DNA of 25,026 nt from an uncultured Eubacteriales bacterium (GCA_902768995.1 CACXNN010000003.1:1-25026); one strand, 5' to 3'. Shown: positions 13,961-21,672, numbered from the stretch's first letter. Notes: generated from the letters alone by a model not told the origin. Translations and numbers: made by a program.

Positions 13961-15477
13961 AGCTCGCTCTCCCCCAGGATGGACAGACTCCGGTAGCGGA
14001 TGGCCTCGGCCAAATGCTTCTCCAGTATCTCGTCGGACCCGTCCAGGTCCGCGATGGTCCTGGCCACCTTCCTGAGCCGCTGGTAGGCCCGGGCGGACAG
14101 GTTCATGCGCCGGAAGGCCCGCTCCATCAGCGATTGGCAGCCGCTGTTCAAGGGGCAGTACGCCTCGATCTCTTGGATGCTCATGCGGGCGTTGGTGCGG
14201 ATGCTGTCCCCGAACCGAGCGATCTGCCGCTGCCGGGCGGCCACCACCCGCTGGCGGATGGCCTTGGAGGGCTCCCCCGCCGCCTTCCCCTTCAGGTCCT
14301 CGAAGGGCACGTCGTTCATCTCGATGAACAGGTCGATGCGATCGAGGAGGGGCCCCGAGATGCGCCGGGCGTACCGCTGGATCTGGCTGGGCGTGCAGGT
14401 GCAGGCCTTGGTCCGGGAGCCCCGATTGCCGCAGGGGCAGGGGTTCATGGCCGCCACCAGCATGAAGGACGCCGGGTAGGTACAGCTGGTCCGAGCCCGG
14501 GACACGGTGACGATCCCGTCCTCCAGGGGCTGGCGCAAGCTCTCCAGTACGTCCCGATGGAACTCCGGGAACTCGTCCAGGAACAGCACGCCCATGTGGG
14601 CCAGGCTGATCTCCCCGGGCATGGCGTTGGGCCCGCCGCCGGTGATGGCGGCTGCCGAGGCCCCGTGATGGGGGGATCGGAAGGGACGGGCGGCCACCAG
14701 GCCCCGGCTGCCCGCCACGGAATGTATTTTGGTCACCTCCATGCACTCCGCCATGGTCATGGGCGGCAGGATGGAGGGCAGGGCCCGGGCCAGCATGGTC
14801 TTGCCGGAGCCCGGGGTGCCGGACAGGAGCAGGTTGTGGCCCCCCGCCGCGGCGATCTCCGCCGCCCGCTTGGCCGTGGCCTGGCCCTTGATGTCCGCGA
14901 AGTCCCAGGGGTAGGCCGCCTCCTCGGGGACAAACACCGTGGGCGGCTGGGGCTCCATGCCCCCGTCGCCCTGCAAGAAGGTCACCAGCTGCTTCAAATT
15001 ATCTACGGGGAATATCCGGACCCCCTCCACGCAGGCGGCCTCGGCGGCGTTCTCCCGGGGCACGAAGAACACGTCCTCCCCCATCTCCCGGGCGGAGATG
15101 ACCATGGGCAAAACCCCGTTCACGCCCCGCACGTCCCCGTTGAGGGCCAGCTCCCCCAGGTACACGGCCCGGGTAAGGGGCGCCTGCTTCAGCACCCCCT
15201 CCGCCGACAGCAACGCCAGGGCGATGGGCAGATCGTAGACGCTGCCCTCCTTGCGCACGTCCGCCGGGGCCAGGCTCACCGTCACGTGCAGGTCCCCGGG
15301 GAACTCGAACCCGGCGTTCTTCATGGCGGACCGGACCCGCTCCTTGGACTCCTTCACGGCGGCGTCGGGGAGCCCCACCGTTTCATAGGCGTGGAGCCCG
15401 CCGGAGATATAGGCCTCCACCTTCACGGGGAAGCCGTTGAGGCCCGTGAGACCGAAGCTGTTCGCCTGAGATAGCAT
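13957..15477 (-). CDS. comM: YifB/ComM-family Mg-chelatase-like AAA+ ATPase
   Basis: A AAA+ protein of the YifB/ComM family; ComM is a hexameric helicase that promotes branch migration during natural transformation in Gram-negative bacteria. The 506 residues have an N-terminal Lon-protease-like fold (about 1-165, VKVEAYISGGLHAYETVGLPDAAVKESKERV). The ATPase core follows, with Walker A SGTPGSGKT (219-227) and Walker B VLFLDE (297-302). A Cys-rich motif NPCPCGNRGSRTKACTC and a C-terminal helical domain complete it. No protease dyad role is claimed. ATG 15477 follows AGGAGG by four bases. The stop overlaps dprA as ATGA, a pairing that supports a joint DNA-handling role. Confidence 0.92.
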   Translation of the reverse strand: MLSQANSFGLTGLNGFPVKVEAYISGGLHAYETVGLPDAAVKESKERVRSAMKNAGFEFPGDLHVTVSLAPADVRKEGSVYDLPIALALLSAEGVLKQAPLTRAVYLGELALNGDVRGVNGVLPMVISAREMGEDVFFVPRENAAEAACVEGVRIFPVDNLKQLVTFLQGDGGMEPQPPTVFVPEEAAYPWDFADIKGQATAKRAAEIAAAGGHNLLLSGTPGSGKTMLARALPSILPPMTMAECMEVTKIHSVAGSRGLVAARPFRSPHHGASAAAITGGGPNAMPGEISLAHMGVLFLDEFPEFHRDVLESLRQPLEDGIVTVSRARTSCTYPASFMLVAAMNPCPCGNRGSRTKACTCTPSQIQRYARRISGPLLDRIDLFIEMNDVPFEDLKGKAAGEPSKAIRQRVVAARQRQIARFGDSIRTNARMSIQEIEAYCPLNSGCQSLMERAFRRMNLSARAYQRLRKVARTIADLDGSDEILEKHLAEAIRYRSLSILGESEL

Positions 15478-15489
15478 GTTGCCTCCTTG

Positions 15490-17286
15490 TCACACCCACC
15501 CGTAGTAGAGGATGGATGCGGGTAAAACGTTCTCCAGGAAGCCCGCGTAGCCGTAGCTGGTGGGCAGGCCCGAGATGGCGGGATAGAGCAGGACGAAGTA
15601 CACCACGGCAAGGCCCAGCCAGGCCCACTTGATCCAGGCGATCCGCCGATTCTCCTGCTCCAGCAGGAAGAAGAGGTACACCGTGGACAGCAGCAGGAAG
15701 GGCACCGTGGCGAAGAAGTGGTAGAGGAACACGCACCGGGTCACCAAGATCCAGGGCAGGTAGTTGGCCGCCACGCCCACGAACAGGATGGGATGGACCG
15801 GGTTTTTCTTCACCTTCCCCAGCACCCATTCGAGGAACAGGCACACGGCCCCCACGGCGCTGACCCACCAGACGGCGGGGTTGCCGGTGCTGGCGATGTT
15901 GGAGATCCGCTCCCCGTCGCCGGACACGTAGAACCAGACGCTCTTGAAGGTGAAGGGCCACTGGTACCACATGCTCTGGCACATGTGGGTGGCGGTGAGC
16001 TGGCTGTGGTAGTTGTACATGTCCTTCTGGTTCTTGATGAGGGTGTCGAACATGTCCTTGAGGCCGTAGCTGGGGCGGACGGAGGCCTCGTACCGGTAGT
16101 AGGGGAAGTAGGAGATAAAGTAAATTAGCCCCGGCACCAGAAGGAACCACAGGCAGCACCAGAGGGCGGTGGTCCACAGGTTCCGCCAGAACAGGGCGCG
16201 CTTCCCCGCCGCCCCCTTGTCGTGGCCCTTATAGGCCTCGAACAGGGCCGAGAACAGGTGGTAGAACAGCACCACGGCGAGGCCCGCCCCGGCGTAGCAG
16301 CCGATCCACTTGCTGCTGCACCCCAGGCCGAAGGCCACGCCGGACAGGGCCAGGGGCTTGAGCTTATCCTTGAGGGGCGCGGTGAAGTAGTCCTGCCGCA
16401 CGTACTCGTACATGAAGAAGAACATGAGCAGGATGAAGAACACCCCGTACACGTCGATGGTGGCGATGCGGGTCTGGGTGAAGTGCATGCAGTCGAAGGC
16501 CCACAAGCCCGCCGTGATGAACGCGAAGTCCGTGCGCTTGAAGATGCGCTTGGCGAACACGTACAGGAGGGGGATCATCCCCACGCCGAACAGGGCCCCC
16601 ATGATCCGCCACCCGAAGGGCTTCATGCCGAAGATCAGGATGCCCAGGGCGATGATGAGCTTCCCGAGGGGCGGATGGGTCCACTCGTAGACGGACAGGT
16701 TGTGAATGTTCTCGTAGGCCGTGCGGGCGTGGTAGATCTCGTCGAAGATCATGCCGTTGAAGTAGCTGGGGGCTTCCGGCACCGTGTCCTGCTCGTCCAC
16801 CAGGTTCAGGACCGTCTGGTTGTCGTTGAACACCTCCAGCACCGTGACAGGCAGCAGCCGGCCGTCCGAGAAGAAGGCCACCTCGTTCATGGCCACGGCC
16901 CTGTCCGCCACGCTGACCTGCAGATACCGGGTGGTCAGGCTCACGTCCGCCTTCTGCCACTTGAACATGTCCCCCTGGTCCTGGGTGTACTGCTCCCCGG
17001 CGTCCTCGTCCCCCAGGAAGCGGATGGTCCCCTGGGCGATGTTGCCGTTGAGCCAGATCTCGTCGATGTCCACCGTCTCGCTGAAATCCAGGGTGAACTT
17101 GTCCCCGGGCGCGCCCTCGTAGACCGTGGTGGGAAAGGACAGGGTGCCCAGGTTCAAGAGGGCGATGACGGCGTAGACGAGGGTGAGCGCCCACAGCAGG
17201 AGCTTGTCCAGCTTCAGCAGCTTTTCGCTCTGCCCCTTCTCGAAGAGGCTCAGTATCTCGAATTTCGGAGAGGCGTTCTGCTTCAT
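15490..17286 (-). CDS. PMT-family (GT39) membrane protein mannosyltransferase with an inserted discoidin-like domain
   Basis: A GT-C glycosyltransferase that would move a sugar, typically mannose, from a polyprenyl phosphate to an acceptor outside the membrane. The 598 residues have a membrane segment at about 28-48 and then an outer segment of about 130 residues. The PMT motifs follow: FDEIYHARTAYE with the essential-type Asp182-Glu183, and THPPLGK (203-209). Roughly ten more membrane segments come after, with a PMT_4TMC-like C-terminal half (SQLTATHMCQSMWYQWPFTF; CVFLYHFFATVPF). Residues about 55-152 (DIDEIWLNGN, TIRFLGDED, YLQVSVADRAVAMNEVAFF) look like a discoidin or F5/8C beta-sandwich placed in the first outer loop. 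ATG 17286 overlaps the upstream stop as ATGA. The open frame to 17418 is shadow. The acceptor is unknown. Confidence 0.86.
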   Translation of the reverse strand: MKQNASPKFEILSLFEKGQSEKLLKLDKLLLWALTLVYAVIALLNLGTLSFPTTVYEGAPGDKFTLDFSETVDIDEIWLNGNIAQGTIRFLGDEDAGEQYTQDQGDMFKWQKADVSLTTRYLQVSVADRAVAMNEVAFFSDGRLLPVTVLEVFNDNQTVLNLVDEQDTVPEAPSYFNGMIFDEIYHARTAYENIHNLSVYEWTHPPLGKLIIALGILIFGMKPFGWRIMGALFGVGMIPLLYVFAKRIFKRTDFAFITAGLWAFDCMHFTQTRIATIDVYGVFFILLMFFFMYEYVRQDYFTAPLKDKLKPLALSGVAFGLGCSSKWIGCYAGAGLAVVLFYHLFSALFEAYKGHDKGAAGKRALFWRNLWTTALWCCLWFLLVPGLIYFISYFPYYRYEASVRPSYGLKDMFDTLIKNQKDMYNYHSQLTATHMCQSMWYQWPFTFKSVWFYVSGDGERISNIASTGNPAVWWVSAVGAVCLFLEWVLGKVKKNPVHPILFVGVAANYLPWILVTRCVFLYHFFATVPFLLLSTVYLFFLLEQENRRIAWIKWAWLGLAVVYFVLLYPAISGLPTSYGYAGFLENVLPASILYYGWV

Positions 17287-19412
17287 TTCTTCAGGCCCTC
17301 CTCGATGATGGCGTAGAGTTTGGAGGGCTTCTCGTCCTCCTCCCGGCGGAGGGCCCCCTGGATCCGTCCGGTCAGGTCGTGAAGCATGTCCGCCGTCACA
17401 TAGCCGAAATAGAGGCACACCAGCACCTCCACCCCGGACCAGAACCGGAGCACCGTGTTGTGCTCCCGGCCGCCCCGGATGACGCTCATGGCCTCGTTGC
17501 TCACCACGTACTGGGCCATCATCTCGTTGAGGAAGGTGGTCACGGTGAACAGCAGCGCCGCCAGCAGCAGGCGCTTGTCCTTATAGAAAGCGTAGGCGAA
17601 CAGGAGCATGACCAGGATGGGCACCACGTACCGCTCGTGCATGTAGTGGCCAAAGGTGAAGATCAGCGCCATGGTCACCGACGCCGCCAGGAACAGGAAG
17701 CCCTTGTCCTGATCCAGGGACCGATCGAGCCGCCGCTGGGCCTGGTTCCGGCGATAGATGGTCATGAACCCACAGAGGATGGCGAGGACGATGGCGATGG
17801 TGCCGAACTGCTTGTAGGTCAAAAGCTTGGGCACGATGTACTCCCCCGCCCGCTTCCAGTTGGCGCCGCAGAAGGCGAAGTAGTTGTAGGCCTCCACGGT
17901 GGCGTAATCGTAGTGGGAGGAGGCGGTCAAGAACCGTTCCACGAACCACAGCAGGCCCTGATCGCCCTTGAAGGGCAGGGAGATGAGCAGCAGGACCGCC
18001 ACGGCGGACAGAGCTGCCAGCGCCGTGTCCCGCAGGTCCTCCCAGGCCTCCTTCTCGCCCCAGCGGACCAGGAACAGGTGGGCGAAGGCGTACACCGGCC
18101 CGAACATGAGGGCCTGCCACTTGGTCATGACGGCCAGGCCGAAGACGGCGCCGGAGAGGATGCGGTTCCGATCCAAGGCCCCCGGCTTCCGGTCGAGAAG
18201 CAGCAGGAAGCTGATGGTGAGCCACAGGGTCAGGATGGAGTCGATCTGGCCCCAGGCCCCCGTGAGGAACAGCAATGCCGGGTTCAAAAACACCAGCCCG
18301 CCCAGGATCAGGGCCCCGGAGTTGTTGATCCGCTGCTTCCGGGCGTAGCCCATGAGGAGCAGGCTCAAACCGAGGTCCGCCGCCACCGCGGGGAGCATGT
18401 AGAGGAAGATGCCGAGGACGCTGCCCGTGTCCACCCGAAACAGGTTCAGCACCGCCGAATACCCGCCCAGGAACAGCATGTAGCCCGGGGGATAGTCGTA
18501 CCAGTCGTGACCCGCCGCCCAGTAGAAGGACCGGGTGCCGTTGCGGGCGATGTCCTGGCCCCAGGCGATGAAGCAGCCCATGTCGCTGTCGTGGCCTCGG
18601 AACAGGGCGCAGAGCACCAGCCGAAGCAACAGCCCCACCACCACGATGAAGGCAAAGCCGCTCCAGTAGGCCTTGTCGGGCAGGGTCTTGCCCGTGAGGA
18701 GCCGCCGATTCCGATAGACCCCGAAGAGGAGCAGCACCCCGGAGAGCACCGCTGCCCAGACGATGACGGCGAAGAAGGATTTATAGTGCTCCTCGTCCCG
18801 GAAGGCGTCGTCCCCGTCGTCGTCGGAGCCGCCCCAGGCTTCCAGCAGCTGGTACCGGCCCTCGTCCGCCGCCCCGGAGCGCAGAGAGACGTTCCGAAAG
18901 CGGACCGTGCCCCGGCTGGCCTCGGAGTAGCCCCCCAGCCGCAGGGCCAAGATCACCTCGGTCTGGCCCGGCTTGGTCTCGAAATACAACCTTTCTTCCA
19001 CAAAATCGTTGTCGCCCTGGAGGCCCGCGGTGTAGACGCAGCTTCGATCCAGGCCGTAGTTGTCGATGGACAGGGAGGCGCCCCGGCCCTCCGCCACGTC
19101 CTCCGTGGCGATCTCGCCGGTGAGCACGTAGAGGGAGCCCTCCTCCACCTTCACCTTCCTGCAGAGCCTGAGATCGTCCGCCACGTCGGAACGGAGGGTG
19201 ACGACGCCGGAGCCGTCCCCGTAGGCTTCGTACTGGTTCTCATAGGAGCTCACGTACCAGCCCTCGGGCAGGCCACCGGGCTCGCTGGTCAGGTCGTAGA
19301 CGGCCGAAAGGGAGGCCCCGCCGCCCCGGTGTTTTTTGAAATAGAACCCCGCCACGACGATCAAGGCCACGGCCAGCACCGCCACGATGGCGCTCAGCGT
19401 TTTCTTCTGCAC
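17283..19412 (-). CDS. GT-C family membrane glycosyltransferase with a CBM-like outer domain
   Basis: A polytopic membrane protein of 709 residues. An N-terminal membrane anchor (about 7-25) is followed by an outer domain (about 38-180). The pattern GLPEGWYVSSYENQ, CRKVKVEEGSLYVLTGEIAT, TEVILALRLGGY and GTVRFRNVSLR resembles CBM4/9-type carbohydrate-binding beta-sandwiches. An acidic linker and about a dozen membrane segments follow. After the third membrane segment come the GT-C features RGHDSDMGCFIAWGQ (Asp275/Asp277) and DYPPGY (306-311), typical of ALG6- or GT87-like polyprenyl-phosphate sugar transferases. The GTG start at 19412 has GGAGG seven bases upstream. It has its own promoter and is coupled by ATGA to the PMT gene, suggesting joint action on one glycan or glycoprotein. 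Donor sugar and product are not known. Confidence 0.82.
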   Translation of the reverse strand: MQKKTLSAIVAVLAVALIVVAGFYFKKHRGGGASLSAVYDLTSEPGGLPEGWYVSSYENQYEAYGDGSGVVTLRSDVADDLRLCRKVKVEEGSLYVLTGEIATEDVAEGRGASLSIDNYGLDRSCVYTAGLQGDNDFVEERLYFETKPGQTEVILALRLGGYSEASRGTVRFRNVSLRSGAADEGRYQLLEAWGGSDDDGDDAFRDEEHYKSFFAVIVWAAVLSGVLLLFGVYRNRRLLTGKTLPDKAYWSGFAFIVVVGLLLRLVLCALFRGHDSDMGCFIAWGQDIARNGTRSFYWAAGHDWYDYPPGYMLFLGGYSAVLNLFRVDTGSVLGIFLYMLPAVAADLGLSLLLMGYARKQRINNSGALILGGLVFLNPALLFLTGAWGQIDSILTLWLTISFLLLLDRKPGALDRNRILSGAVFGLAVMTKWQALMFGPVYAFAHLFLVRWGEKEAWEDLRDTALAALSAVAVLLLISLPFKGDQGLLWFVERFLTASSHYDYATVEAYNYFAFCGANWKRAGEYIVPKLLTYKQFGTIAIVLAILCGFMTIYRRNQAQRRLDRSLDQDKGFLFLAASVTMALIFTFGHYMHERYVVPILVMLLFAYAFYKDKRLLLAALLFTVTTFLNEMMAQYVVSNEAMSVIRGGREHNTVLRFWSGVEVLVCLYFGYVTADMLHDLTGRIQGALRREEDEKPSKLYAIIEEGLKK

Positions 19413-19457
19413 GAACTATCCTCCGATCCCTTCACAGGGATATATTTCCTCATATGT

Positions 19458-19487
19458 ATGATAGCACAAAGGCCCTGCATATTGCAA
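19458..19487 (-). promoter_or_regulatory. Promoter of the glycosyltransferase-yifB-dprA-topA unit
   Basis: On the minus strand TTGCAA (19487-19482), an 18-base spacer and TATCAT (19463-19458, five of six consensus bases) preceded by TGC, an extended -10. The predicted start is near 19451, giving a leader of about 38 bases with GGAGG before the GTG start. Confidence 0.55.
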
Positions 19488-19554
19488 TCCATTGTCAAAA
19501 AGGGTTCACATTGTGCGAGGATACGACAGCATCCATCCGCCGAAGGGGGCTGTT

Positions 19555-19590
19555 TTTTTCTCTCCCCCGGCGCAGCCGAAGAGAGAAAAA
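19555..19590. repeat. Pyrimidine/purine hairpin, copy 4
   Basis: TTTTTCTCTC (19555-19564) and GAGAGAAAAA (19581-19590) form the outer stem. An inner CGGC/GCCG stem (19568-19571 with 19575-19578) lies in the loop. The pyrimidine and purine arms match the style of the copies at 2935, 10597 and 10696. Confidence 0.6.
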
Positions 19591-19647
19591 GTCTTTGTCC
19601 TCGTCTTTGTCCTTGTCCTTTTCTTTGTCTTTTTCCTTGTCTTTGTC
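19591..19647. repeat. Degenerate hexanucleotide tandem tract
   Basis: Nine and a half units of about YTYGTC on the plus strand (GACAAA or GACAAG on the minus strand) run without interruption for 57 bases. Variant units include CTCGTC, CTTTTC and TTTTTC. It begins directly after the hairpin at 19555-19590. It is intergenic and far too short-periodic for CRISPR. Confidence 0.75.
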
Positions 19648-19670
19648 TTGGCCATGTTTGCCATAGGAAA

Positions 19671-19730
19671 AATGGCCAGGCCATATCCGGCATGGCCAGG
19701 CTATCCGATGCTATGGTTCGCTATGGTTTG
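19671..19730. repeat. Phased short direct repeats downstream of yraN
   Basis: ATGGCCAGG occurs at 19672 and 19692, exactly 20 bases apart. The 10-mer CTATGGTTCG at 19711 is followed directly by CTATGGTTTG at 19721. The first unit is also part of a perfect 13-base palindrome, ATGGCCAGGCCAT (19672-19684). Spacings of 10 and 20 bases keep copies on one DNA face. Confidence 0.6.
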
Positions 19731-20072
19731 CTAAAAGGCGCTGGGGATATGGACGACGCGCAGGGGGCGGGTGTAGACCTCCACCACGTCGAAGCGGGTG
19801 CGGGCGTCCGGGGTCCGGTGGGCCTTCAGGTACCCCTGGGCGGCCCGGGTGAGAAAGAGCTGCTTTTTTGGCGTCACGGCGTCCCGGGGCAGGCCGTGGT
19901 CCGTACGGGACCGGGTCTTGACCTCCACGAAGACGAGGACGCCGGTCCGGCGCTCCCGGGCCACGATGTCGATCTCGTAGGGGCCGTAGCGCCAGTTCCG
20001 ATCCAGTATGCGGCAGCCGTGGAAAAAGAGATACCAGGCGGCCAGCCGTTCCCCCCACCTGCCCGCGTTCAT
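19731..20072 (-). CDS. yraN: YraN family endonuclease-like protein (UPF0102)
   Basis: A 113-residue protein of the YraN family, related by fold to Holliday-junction resolvases and restriction-type nucleases, with no settled function. The visible family pattern is GRWGERLAAWYLFFHGCRILDRNWR. The nuclease-type motif follows, GPYEIDIVARERRTGVLVFVEVKTRS, with Asp and a downstream ExK triad, and then TPKKQLFLTRAAQGYL. The ATG at 20072 overlaps the rnhB stop as ATGA and has no Shine-Dalgarno of its own, so it is probably translated by coupling. Length is normal. Placement after rnhB is standard in Bacillota and many Proteobacteria. Confidence 0.92.
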   Translation of the reverse strand: MNAGRWGERLAAWYLFFHGCRILDRNWRYGPYEIDIVARERRTGVLVFVEVKTRSRTDHGLPRDAVTPKKQLFLTRAAQGYLKAHRTPDARTRFDVVEVYTRPLRVVHIPSAF

Positions 20073-20698
20073 GGGACGAAGTGGCCGATGAAGCTCCGGC
20101 GGTGGATGGGACAGGGGCCGTACTCTCTGAGGGCGGCGATATGCTCCGCCGTGCCGTAGCCCTTGTTCCGGGCGAAGCCGTACTGGGGGTAGAGGGCGTC
20201 CTGTTCTATCATGTACCGGTCCCGGGCCACCTTAGCGAGGATCGACGCGGCGCCGATGGAATAGGTGAGGGCGTCGCCGTGGATCAAAGGATGCTGCCGG
20301 GCGGGGATGTCGAGACCCCGGAGGGCGTCGATGAGCACGTCGGTGACGGGCAGGCCGATCTTAGAAAACGCCTCGGCAAAGCCCCGTTTGGTGGCCTCCA
20401 GGATGTTGATCTCGTCGATGACCTCCGGCCCCACCCAAGCGGTCGAGTGGGCCAGGGACGTGGTCAAGATCTGCTCGTAGAGGGCCTCCCGGCGCTTCTC
20501 GGAGAGCTTCTTGGAGTCGTTGACGTAAGGCAGCAGAGGCTCCGGGGGCATGACCACGCAGCCCACCACCACCGGCCCGGCCAGGGGGCCTCGGCCCACC
20601 TCGTCCATGCCGGCCAGGACCAGTCCCTGGTCCCAATAGGTACGGTCTATCTCGGTCAGTTTTTGAAGCCTTTGCAGTTCTTTTTCGGTGATCTTCAT
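20069..20698 (-). CDS. rnhB: Ribonuclease HII
   Basis: RNase HII cuts the RNA strand of RNA-DNA hybrids and removes single ribonucleotides from DNA. The 209 residues include an N-terminal extension (1 to about 27) seen in many Bacillota enzymes, then the catalytic Asp-Glu motif GMDEVGRGPLAGPVV (about 30-44). NDSKKLSEKRRE, DVLIDALRG and GDALTYSIGAASILAKVARD, with the remaining acidic residues, follow. The C-terminal end HRRSFIGHF is the usual one. ATG 20698 follows GGAGG by eight bases and is three bases past the rbgA stop. The cluster rbgA-rnhB-yraN is tightly packed. Confidence 0.96.
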   Translation of the reverse strand: MKITEKELQRLQKLTEIDRTYWDQGLVLAGMDEVGRGPLAGPVVVGCVVMPPEPLLPYVNDSKKLSEKRREALYEQILTTSLAHSTAWVGPEVIDEINILEATKRGFAEAFSKIGLPVTDVLIDALRGLDIPARQHPLIHGDALTYSIGAASILAKVARDRYMIEQDALYPQYGFARNKGYGTAEHIAALREYGPCPIHRRSFIGHFVP

Positions 20699-20701
20699 GG
20701 C

Positions 20702-21550
20702 CTATGCCTCCGGGACGGTGTCCAGGGTGACTTTCGATATCTTCCCGCCTCTGAATTCGTCCAGGACGATACGAGAAGCACGCTCTGTATCCAACACGCC
20801 GCCGGAGAGGAGGAAGCCGCGGCTTCTCGCCACCGCCTCCAACAACTCCCCTTCAGGGGTGTCTGCGGTGATTTTTTTATAGCGGTCCATCAGGGCCTGG
20901 GGCGCCAGCTCCCGCAGCCGGGCCAGGAGCTTTTGGGCCAGCTCCTCCCCGTCCAGGATGTCGTCGTTGATGGAGCCCAGAAAGGCTAGCGACAGGGCCT
21001 TGTCCTGGTCCTCCAGCTTGGGCCAGAGGAGGCCGGGGCTGTCCATGAGCTCCAGGTAGGCGTTGACCTTCACCCACTGTTTCGATCGGGTGACGCCGGG
21101 GGTGTCGCCGGTCTTTGCCCGATTCTCCCCCGCGATCCGGTTGATGAAGGTGGATTTGCCCACGTTGGGGATGCCCACCACCATGATCCGGACGGTCTTC
21201 TTGACCCCCTTCTCCTCCATGCGGCGTACCTTGTCAGCCACGGCCCGCTCCATAAGAGACACGGCCTGCTTCTTCCCGGCGGCGCCGGTGGAGACGATAG
21301 GCGCAGCCAAAAAGCCCCGGCCCTTGTAATACTCCACGAACCGGCGAGTCATGGCCTCGTCCGCAAGGTCCGCCTTGTTGAGGAGGATCAGCCTTGTCTT
21401 GTTGGCGAACAGGGCGTCGAAGTCCGGGTTCCGGGAGGCTTCGGGGGCCCGGGCGTCCACGATCTCCAGCACCGCGTCCACCAGTTTCAGATTTTCCTGG
21501 AGCATGCGCTTGGCCTTGGCCATGTGCCCCGGGTACCATTGGATGAGCAT
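20702..21550 (-). CDS. rbgA: Ribosome biogenesis GTPase RbgA (YlqF)
   Basis: RbgA is needed for late assembly of the 50S subunit. The 282 residues show the circularly permuted GTPase order: G4 NKAD (58-61), then G1 GIPNVGKST (126-134), G2 DTPGVT (149-154) and G3 DSPG (170-173). A C-terminal helical domain (about 200-282) follows. The start MLIQWYPGHMAKAKR is the family's. ATG 21550 has AAGGAG upstream, so the in-frame ATG at 21583 is not used. A strong terminator and a double hairpin lie between it and rplS, yet no clear new promoter is visible, so expression may depend on partial read-through. Confidence 0.95.
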   Translation of the reverse strand: MLIQWYPGHMAKAKRMLQENLKLVDAVLEIVDARAPEASRNPDFDALFANKTRLILLNKADLADEAMTRRFVEYYKGRGFLAAPIVSTGAAGKKQAVSLMERAVADKVRRMEEKGVKKTVRIMVVGIPNVGKSTFINRIAGENRAKTGDTPGVTRSKQWVKVNAYLELMDSPGLLWPKLEDQDKALSLAFLGSINDDILDGEELAQKLLARLRELAPQALMDRYKKITADTPEGELLEAVARSRGFLLSGGVLDTERASRIVLDEFRGGKISKVTLDTVPEA

Positions 21551-21585
21551 GTTACTCCTTTTCGCGCTGTGGGACCACCTCATCC

Positions 21586-21623
21586 ACCGCCGGCGGCGGT
21601 CCCCCTTCCCCTCCAGGGGAAGG
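21586..21623. repeat. Double-hairpin element between rplS and rbgA
   Basis: Two adjacent stems are separated by three bases: ACCGCC/GGCGGT with a GGC loop (21586-21600), and CCTTCCCCT/AGGGGAAGG with a CC loop (21604-21623). They are preceded by CACCTCATCC and followed by CTTTT. From general familiarity this resembles interspersed double-hairpin elements in gut Clostridia, but only one copy is in this window. Confidence 0.5.
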
Positions 21624-21637
21624 CTTTTCAGCAGGTA

Positions 21638-21662
21638 TAAAAAAGCCCCGCTGACCGGGGCT
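21638..21662 (-). terminator. Rho-independent terminator of rplS
   Basis: On the minus strand AGCCCCG pairs with CGGGGCT around GTCAG (21662-21644), followed directly by TTTTT (21643-21639). It begins 11 bases past the rplS stop. It closes the ffh-to-rplS transcript ahead of rbgA. Confidence 0.88.
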
Positions 21663-21672
21663 CGTTGGTTCC

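Larger units (their letters stand above)
19413..19730. other. 318-base intergenic region between yraN and the glycosyltransferase pair
   Basis: No gene is supported here. It contains, from the glycosyltransferase side, its leader and promoter (19458-19487), a pyrimidine/purine hairpin (19555-19590), a hexamer tract (19591-19647) and short phased direct repeats near the yraN stop (19671-19730). Composition is visibly more AT-rich than the flanking genes. Confidence 0.7.

Noticed and set aside
12836..14746. Longer dprA reading frame
   Set aside because: The upstream part is antiphase to yifB and not DprA-like; ATG 13960 overlaps the yifB stop as ATGA and has GGGAG upstream.
15490..17418. Longer PMT reading frame
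   Set aside because: The extension overlaps the end of the upstream glycosyltransferase in another frame; the ATGA-coupled ATG at 17286 gives a normal cytoplasmic start.
19591..19647. CRISPR array
   Set aside because: Units are 6 bases with no spacers and no cas genes nearby.
19591..19650. Asp/Lys-rich repeat protein on the minus strand
   Set aside because: The frame is short, has no ribosome site or plausible start and end, and derives only from the hexamer tract.
17379..20159. Plus-strand open frame of over 900 codons
   Set aside because: It lies antisense to the two glycosyltransferase genes, yraN and part of rnhB, has no family features, and is explained by GC-rich third positions on the coding strand. 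Similar long shadows at 10643-12757, 14014-15474, 3579-5234 and 5673-7343 were rejected for the same reason.
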